This document shows, in pieces, positions 44,877-48,696 of a stretch of 48,696 nucleotides of DNA (position 1 is the first letter of the stretch; each line of letters begins with the position of its first letter). The DNA lies in assembly GCA_030745875.1 (NCBI GenBank), contig JASLNT010000073.1, positions 1 through 48,696 on the forward strand, read 5' to 3'. Below the pieces are notes generated by a model that was not told the DNA's origin, ran no database searches, and worked only from the letters and a program-made list of their open reading frames with translations. Position numbers and translations under genes: made by a program. This DNA is from Phycisphaerae bacterium. GTDB taxonomy: Bacteria; Planctomycetota; Phycisphaerae; SM23-33.

Positions 44877-46595
44877 ATGACCAGCGGCGCCGATGACACG
44901 AGGCGTTGGGCGGACGACAAAATGACTGGGAAGATGAAGCAATTACGGGTCTTGACTCTTGTGATGCGGCAGGTCGCCGCGCCCGCTGTCGTTTCGGTGG
45001 TCCTGGCGATGTCAGCGTTCGGCTGCAGCGGCGAGGACGGTAACGAGGGCGGTAACGCCAAGTTGCCCGCCAAGGGCGGCTGTACGTTCAATTCCAAATT
45101 GCTCCTGAATGTGTATGTTGTCCGCGAGGGCGGTGGGGAGCCGGAAGAGATTGGATGGACGCCTTCGGCGAAGCCTGTAGTCATTCCCAAATGTGCATCC
45201 TGGTTAGTATGCTCGGCAGGCCCCTCGGCAGATTCCGTGGACATGCGTGCGCTGGCTAGGGAGATCGCGTCCAAGGGGATTGCGGGGTTGGGGCTGAGAG
45301 ATATTGGGGATGAAGGCCTGGCGCACCTGAAGGAGCTGACGGAGTTGCGGACGCTTCACCTGGCTGGTGCGAAGATCACGGATGCGGGCCTGGTGCATCT
45401 GAAGGATCTGACGAAGCTGCGAAAGCTTGGCTTGATATGCATGAAGATCACGGATGCCGGTTTGTTGCATCTGAAGAGCCTGACGGGGCTGCAAGAGCTC
45501 GACCTGTTGTGTACGAAGATCACGGATGCGGGTCTGTCGCATCTTAAGAGCCTGACGGGGCTGCAGAAGCTCAATCTGCCGTTTGCGAAGATTACGGATG
45601 CCGGCCTGCCGCACCTGAAGGGCCTGACGGGATTGCGGTCGCTCGACCTGAGGGGCACGAAGATTACGGATGCGGGCCTGCCGCACCTGAAGGGCCTGAC
45701 GGGATTGCGGTCGCTCGACCGGAGGGGCAGGAAGATTACGGATGCCGGCCTGCCGCACGTGAAGGCCCTGACGGCATTGCGGTCGCTCTACCTGAGGGGC
45801 ACGGAGATTACGGATGCCGGCCTGCCGCACCTGAAGGACCTGACGGAATTGCGGTCGCTCGACCTGAGGGGCACGGAGATTACGGATGCGGGGTTGGCGC
45901 ACCTGAAGGACCTGACTGGATTGCGAGAGCTCGACCTGCGTGAAACAAAGATCACAGATGCGGGGCTGGCGCACCTGAAGGGCCTGACGGAGCTGCGAGA
46001 GTTCGACCTGCGTGAGACAGAGATCACGGATGCCGGGCTGGCGCACCTGAGGGGCATGACCGAATTGCGAGAACTCAACCTGCAGAGTACGAAGATTACG
46101 GATGCGGGGCTGGCGCACCTGAAGAGTCTGACGGGGCTGCGGACGCTCCATCTGAGAAGCACGAATACCACGGATGCGGGTCTATCGCACCTGAAGGGCG
46201 CCACCGGGTTGCGAGATCTCGACCTGGCGAGTACGAAGATCACGGATGTTGGTCTGGCGCACCTGAAGAGCCTGACGGGGCTGCGGAAGCTTCATCTGCG
46301 ACGCACGAATACCACGGATGCTGGTTTGGCGCATCTTAGGGGCATCACTGGGTTGCGAGTCCTCGACCTGACGAGTACGAAGATCACAGATGCGGGTCTG
46401 GCGCACCTGAAGGGCATGACGGGGCTGCGTGTGCTCGCCCTGGCGGACACGAAGATTACCAGTGCCAGCCTGATGCACCTGAAGGGCCTGACGGGGTTGC
46501 GAGAGCTTCACCTGAGCCTCACGAAGATCACGGATGCGGAGTTTGACTCCCTGAGGAAGGCCTTGCCCGGAGCATACATCATGAGGTTTGAATAA
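44877..46595 (+). CDS. Lipoprotein with about 18 ribonuclease-inhibitor-like leucine-rich repeats
   Basis: The frame is 572 residues from the first ATG (44877); ATGs at 44922 and 44934 are equally plausible because no start has a clear ribosome site. All give a signal peptide with lipobox MSAFGC. After an acidic Gly/Glu linker (EDGNEGGN) and a conserved-looking about 60-residue N-cap (TFNSKLLLNVYVV, CASWLVC), about 18 repeats of 24 residues follow, of the form TKITDAGLAHLKGLTGLRELDLR. This type appears in many planctomycete lipoproteins and lacks enzymatic motifs. It is likely a protein-binding surface scaffold. Neighbouring repeats are almost identical at DNA level, pointing to recent tandem duplication. 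An attC-type site lies 73 bases after the stop. Confidence 0.88.
   Translation: MTSGADDTRRWADDKMTGKMKQLRVLTLVMRQVAAPAVVSVVLAMSAFGCSGEDGNEGGNAKLPAKGGCTFNSKLLLNVYVVREGGGEPEEIGWTPSAKPVVIPKCASWLVCSAGPSADSVDMRALAREIASKGIAGLGLRDIGDEGLAHLKELTELRTLHLAGAKITDAGLVHLKDLTKLRKLGLICMKITDAGLLHLKSLTGLQELDLLCTKITDAGLSHLKSLTGLQKLNLPFAKITDAGLPHLKGLTGLRSLDLRGTKITDAGLPHLKGLTGLRSLDRRGRKITDAGLPHVKALTALRSLYLRGTEITDAGLPHLKDLTELRSLDLRGTEITDAGLAHLKDLTGLRELDLRETKITDAGLAHLKGLTELREFDLRETEITDAGLAHLRGMTELRELNLQSTKITDAGLAHLKSLTGLRTLHLRSTNTTDAGLSHLKGATGLRDLDLASTKITDVGLAHLKSLTGLRKLHLRRTNTTDAGLAHLRGITGLRVLDLTSTKITDAGLAHLKGMTGLRVLALADTKITSASLMHLKGLTGLRELHLSLTKITDAEFDSLRKALPGAYIMRFE
45318..46590 (+). repeat. 72-bp tandem repeats encoding LRRs
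   Basis: About 17-18 units of 72 bases encode the core AAGAT(T/C)ACGGATGC.GG and CACCTGAAGG. Two consecutive units around 45587-45730 differ at only a few positions, while outer units are more diverged. The reading frame is preserved throughout. Confidence 0.85.
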
Positions 46596-46668
46596 CTCCG
46601 CCACGATTTCGGATTGTCTGCACCCATAGCGCGGGATACTGAGCGCGAGCGGGCGGTCCGATTAAATG

Positions 46669-46728
46669 GCGTAACAAGGCGCTCCAGCGGATCCGCCTCC
46701 GGCGGACCGCTGAGCTTAGACGTTAGGC
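46669..46728 (+). other. Isolated integron-type attC recombination site
   Basis: This 60-base element opens with GCGTAAC (R''-like, one mismatch to RYYYAAC) and closes with a perfect R' box GTTAGGC (46722-46728). Between them are arms CAGCGG-A-TCCGCC and GGCGGACCGCTG. These pair in full except for one extra A, the extrahelical base that gives attC its strand polarity, and GCTC/GAGC pairs outside them. This is the standard 59-base-element layout. No integrase gene is visible in the window. The rest of 46596-46964 has a possible 26-codon reading frame and nothing else recognised. Confidence 0.7.
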
Positions 46729-46740
46729 GGAGGAAAGAGA

Positions 46741-46821
46741 ATGAACGACGAAAGTGGAAACGGGAGTAGATCACCGTTGATGGCTGGGGGGAATGTTGAC
46801 TATCGGCTGCATTCTGATTAG
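46741..46821 (+). CDS. Possible short reading frame directly after the attC site
   Basis: ATG at 46741 opens a 26-codon frame (MNDESGNGSRSPLMAGGN, then VDYRLHSD and TAG). It starts 12 bases after the R' box and is preceded by GGAGG seven bases upstream, an excellent ribosome site placed as in integron cassettes. It shows no family match and may be the beginning of a truncated cassette gene. Confidence 0.3.
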   Translation: MNDESGNGSRSPLMAGGNVDYRLHSD

Positions 46822-46964
46822 ATTGGCGGGTTGGTTGCGGCGGCCGTGGCGATGCTCAACAGTTAGGGCCCTGCCGATGGAACATGCCTGGTCGCCTTGG
46901 CGCCGGCGTGCGGCATGGAAGTCAACGCCGTCTTCAGAAAACAAGACATAAGGAACCACCAGCC

Positions 46965-47801
46965 ATGGCCGAACTCAGTCGTCGTGCGAGCATTTCTTTT
47001 TGCGTGTACTTACTCCTGCTTGGGGCCGCGCACGCCGTCGCTGAGTCGCCGAATGGCCCCGATGACGAGCATGCGGGCCATTCGCACACCGACCCGCTCC
47101 ACTTCTTACATCCGCTGATAACCGAGAGCCCCCTTCCAGAGAATGAGGCTCGCCTTGAGTTCCGTCACGCGAATCTTTTAGGTGACGAGGGCGATGAGTT
47201 CACACTGACCGGTACGGTGGAGATCGCGCCGGTTCGGTGGTTCAGCATTGAGCTGTCCGTGCCGATCACGCATCTGGTTCCAGACACAGGGTCAACTGAA
47301 ACGCGAATGGGGAACGTTGGAATCGGCGCGAAGTTCGCCACTTTCGCGCTGGAAGAGTGCGGGGTCCTATTGTCGTTCGGCGTTGAGTTGGGGTTGCCTA
47401 CGGGTAACGAAGAACGAGGGATCGGCAACGATCATGTGCTGGAGGTGGAGCCGTGGTTTGGGCTTGGCTTCAAACTTGACCGGTTCGAGTGGGTCGCGCG
47501 TGTGGGCTTGGGCGTTCCGATGAACCAGAATGGCGACAGGGAGGCCGACGTCGAACTCGAGTGGGCGACATCGTTTTTGTATCATGTTGACGACAAGCTC
47601 GCGGCGCTGGTCGAAATCGATGGGCTCAATGTGTTCGGAGAGGAAGAGGACGGATTCGGCTCGGTCTCAATCACGCCGGGTGTCCGGATCTACCCGTTTG
47701 AGAATCGAGACGTATCTCTGGGGTTGGGCGTACGTCTGCCGCTGACCGATGACCGTGACTCACACGTTCAGGCTGTCTTCACCCTCTTCTTTCACTTCTA
47801 G
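46965..47801 (+). CDS. Outer-membrane beta-barrel-like protein with His-rich N-terminus
   Basis: The protein has 278 residues from the ATG at 46965, where a signal peptide begins (RRASISFCVYLLLLGAAHAVA). AAGGAA lies upstream. The mature N-terminus is His/Asp-rich (DDEHAGHSHTDPLHFLHPLITESPLPE), a possible metal-binding stretch. The rest shows alternating amphipathic strands typical of outer-membrane barrels (RWFSIELSVPITHLVP, NVGIGAKFATFAL, EWVARVGLGVPM, VSLGLGVRLPL) and ends in a Phe (LFFHF), the usual terminal outer-membrane signature. It resembles MetA/phenol-degradation-type 'transporter' annotations. A role in metal or small-molecule handling is inference from the His cluster. Confidence 0.78.
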   Translation: MAELSRRASISFCVYLLLLGAAHAVAESPNGPDDEHAGHSHTDPLHFLHPLITESPLPENEARLEFRHANLLGDEGDEFTLTGTVEIAPVRWFSIELSVPITHLVPDTGSTETRMGNVGIGAKFATFALEECGVLLSFGVELGLPTGNEERGIGNDHVLEVEPWFGLGFKLDRFEWVARVGLGVPMNQNGDREADVELEWATSFLYHVDDKLAALVEIDGLNVFGEEEDGFGSVSITPGVRIYPFENRDVSLGLGVRLPLTDDRDSHVQAVFTLFFHF

Positions 47802-47949
47802 CGTCATCCCTCTCTGGCCTGCGATTTTCGTTTACCGTCTGTTCTCGTGACGGCCGTGTTCTGCGGCTGCTGTCCTGCGCCAGGCGATTTGGCGACGGGC
47901 GACCCCGCCGCCCCCGACGATTCCTCTTGTCCATGTCGGAGGGGGTTCT

Positions 47950-48050
47950 CAGTCTTTTGCGCGGTAGGCGTTCCACATCTCTCTGACGAATCCCTTTTTC
48001 GGAGCGTTGTCTTCCTATATCCAGCGATCATGAGCTATAATCAGTTGTTA
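47950..48050 (-). repeat. Long direct repeat, right copy (with 80-bp deletion)
   Basis: The right copy of the repeat at 43744-43925 lies in the same orientation. The gene-end relic reads NAPKKGFVREMWNAYRAKD on the minus strand, closed by TGA instead of TAA. It is joined directly at CAGCG to the CATGAGCTATAATCAG part, lacking the 80-base middle. The interval 47802-48084 holds nothing else recognised. Confidence 0.75.
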
Positions 48051-48084
48051 GTTTCTTAACTGACGCACTTTTTGCGAGATCAAA

Positions 48085-48579
48085 ATGCCAAGTGAACTCG
48101 AGTTAACTGACAAGGGTCTATTCCAGATGAAGATTTTCGCAATAGGCCCGCTAGTTGTTGTAACCGTCTGTCTTCTCATAGGTATGTTGCTGGTGAGTCA
48201 GTCTGGGAATGACATCGCAACAAGTGGAGACGGGGAGGTTATTGGCCTTCTAACGAATATCGTGATTGGCATGACAGTAGTATGGAATCTGGCTTCCCCA
48301 TTGATACTGAAACTCATACTGAAACTCGCTGTGAGGGAGGCCAAACGCAGATATGGCACTGCCGAAAACCCGCTTGGCGTCCTTTTTCTCCGAACGATAA
48401 TTAGGGACGGTGCGAATACAGGTCTGGCTCTGCTGGGTATTCTCTCCATTATGGTGGGCGCGAGGCTCGGTGAAATGCAGCTGTATGTCTGGCTGAATCT
48501 ACTTCCTGTTGCTATCGTTTACGTGGTTATCATAAGCACCTTTCCGACGAGAGAGAGTGGCTTGCACCCCGAAATTTGA
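48085..48579 (+). CDS. Small integral membrane protein, 3' end probably replaced by IS sequence
   Basis: The visible frame has 164 residues. Four hydrophobic segments are evident (IFAIGPLVVVTVCLLIGMLL, GLLTNIVIGMTVVWNLA, GLALLGILSIMVGARLG, WLNLLPVAIVYVVIIST), with a basic cytoplasmic-type loop (KLAVREAKRRYG). I do not recognise the family. The base composition is visibly AT-richer than the neighbouring catabolic genes. The final codons GLHPEI and the TGA coincide with TGGCTTGCACCCCG, which looks like an IS terminal repeat, so the natural C-terminus is probably lost. The TATAAT in the right repeat copy lies about 45 bases upstream and may serve as promoter. Confidence 0.7.
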   Translation: MPSELELTDKGLFQMKIFAIGPLVVVTVCLLIGMLLVSQSGNDIATSGDGEVIGLLTNIVIGMTVVWNLASPLILKLILKLAVREAKRRYGTAENPLGVLFLRTIIRDGANTGLALLGILSIMVGARLGEMQLYVWLNLLPVAIVYVVIISTFPTRESGLHPEI

Positions 48580-48696
48580 TCCAGGTGTTATGAGAGTTTC
48601 GAGTAGACTTTTAATCGAAAGGAATTCTCATGAAACGCAAGCGTCACACGCCACAGCAAGTGGTTCGAAAGTTACAGGAAGCTCAGGCCGCACTGG
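48558..48696 (+). mobile_element. Left end of an IS3-like insertion sequence (partial)
   Basis: A TG-starting terminal repeat candidate (TGGCTTGCACCCCG at 48558) is followed by a short leader and a transposase start. It continues beyond the window, so the right end and target duplication cannot be checked. Confidence 0.6.
48630..48696 (+). CDS. IS3-family transposase OrfA-like, N-terminal fragment (partial)
   Basis: The ATG at 48630 is preceded by AAAGGA. The visible 22 residues read MKRKRHTPQQVVRKLQEAQA and on, matching the helix-turn-helix opening of IS3-group OrfA proteins (typically KRxRxTPEQIVxKLREAE). The gene runs off the right edge. It would produce the DNA-binding part of the transposase, normally completed by a frameshifted OrfB. 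Confidence 0.75.
   Translation, partial: MKRKRHTPQQVVRKLQEAQAAL

Noticed and set aside
45318..46590. CRISPR array
   Set aside because: The 72-base units are contiguous coding repeats without spacers.
45204..46604. Minus-strand frames opposite the LRR lipoprotein
   Set aside because: They mirror the 72-bp repeats and carry no start signal or known domain.
46852..46875. Second attC-like end (CAACAGTTAGGGCCC)
   Set aside because: It fails the final Y of GTTRRRY and has no paired arms upstream.

Overview
The window reads as a chromosomal segment of a planctomycete (Planctomycetota, probably Phycisphaerae or Planctomycetia). The indicators are Tat-exported sulfatases and oxidoreductases, secreted PQQ-type beta-propellers, two giant secreted proteins with N-terminal LEPR-XLL signatures and dockerin-like EF-hand modules, a relic of a planctomycete-type HSA-like/NPCBM protein, and many signal-peptide proteins of polysaccharide metabolism. 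The organism assignment is inference from family content; no rRNA or tRNA gene was seen.

Region 1 (1-12148) holds three paralogous secreted proteins that join a methyltransferase-like N-terminal domain to a PQQ-type propeller. One is cut by the window edge and the other two are at 402-3482 and 8921-12148, all on the minus strand. Between them lies a plus-strand set: a Tat sulfatase, a PhoD-like phosphatase, a Tat-exported aldo/keto-reductase-like protein and a translationally coupled tetraheme cytochrome lipoprotein. This set ends at a strong hairpin (8119-8146) and is followed by a decayed NPCBM/HSA-like pseudogene.

Region 2 (12298-28956) is a carbohydrate-degradation cluster. The plus-strand operon encodes a PL11-like rhamnogalacturonan lyase, an enolase-superfamily dehydratase, a PQQ-propeller/LamG protein and a heparinase/alginate-lyase-like protein. 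The minus-strand operon encodes a sialate-O-acetylesterase-like esterase, an SSS sodium:solute symporter and a GH-like TIM barrel. A second sulfatase, an SGNH esterase and a GNAT acetyltransferase follow on the plus strand. Together they suggest extracytoplasmic removal of sulfate and acyl groups, lyase cleavage of a rhamnose/uronate-containing polymer, symport of the products and dehydration of sugar acids.

Region 3 (29131-39197) encodes two surface or secreted giants. One is a 2377-residue protein of alternating PPC-like domains and leucine-rich-repeat blocks. The other is a CAP/dockerin/metallophosphatase fusion. They share an N-terminal LEPR-XLL signature, an EF-hand module and a conserved acidic C-terminal tail.

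Region 4 (39256-43644) has three minus-strand secreted proteins: a CxxC-rich chagasin-like protein, a GH99/GH71-like hydrolase with a CBM9-like tail, and a BNR-4 propeller.

Region 5 (43744-48696) looks accessory. Imperfect direct repeats bracket two lipoproteins (one a run of 72-bp LRR units), an isolated integron-type attC site and an outer-membrane beta-barrel candidate. To the right lies a small membrane protein whose 3' end appears to be overwritten by the left end of an IS3-like element, whose transposase runs off the window.
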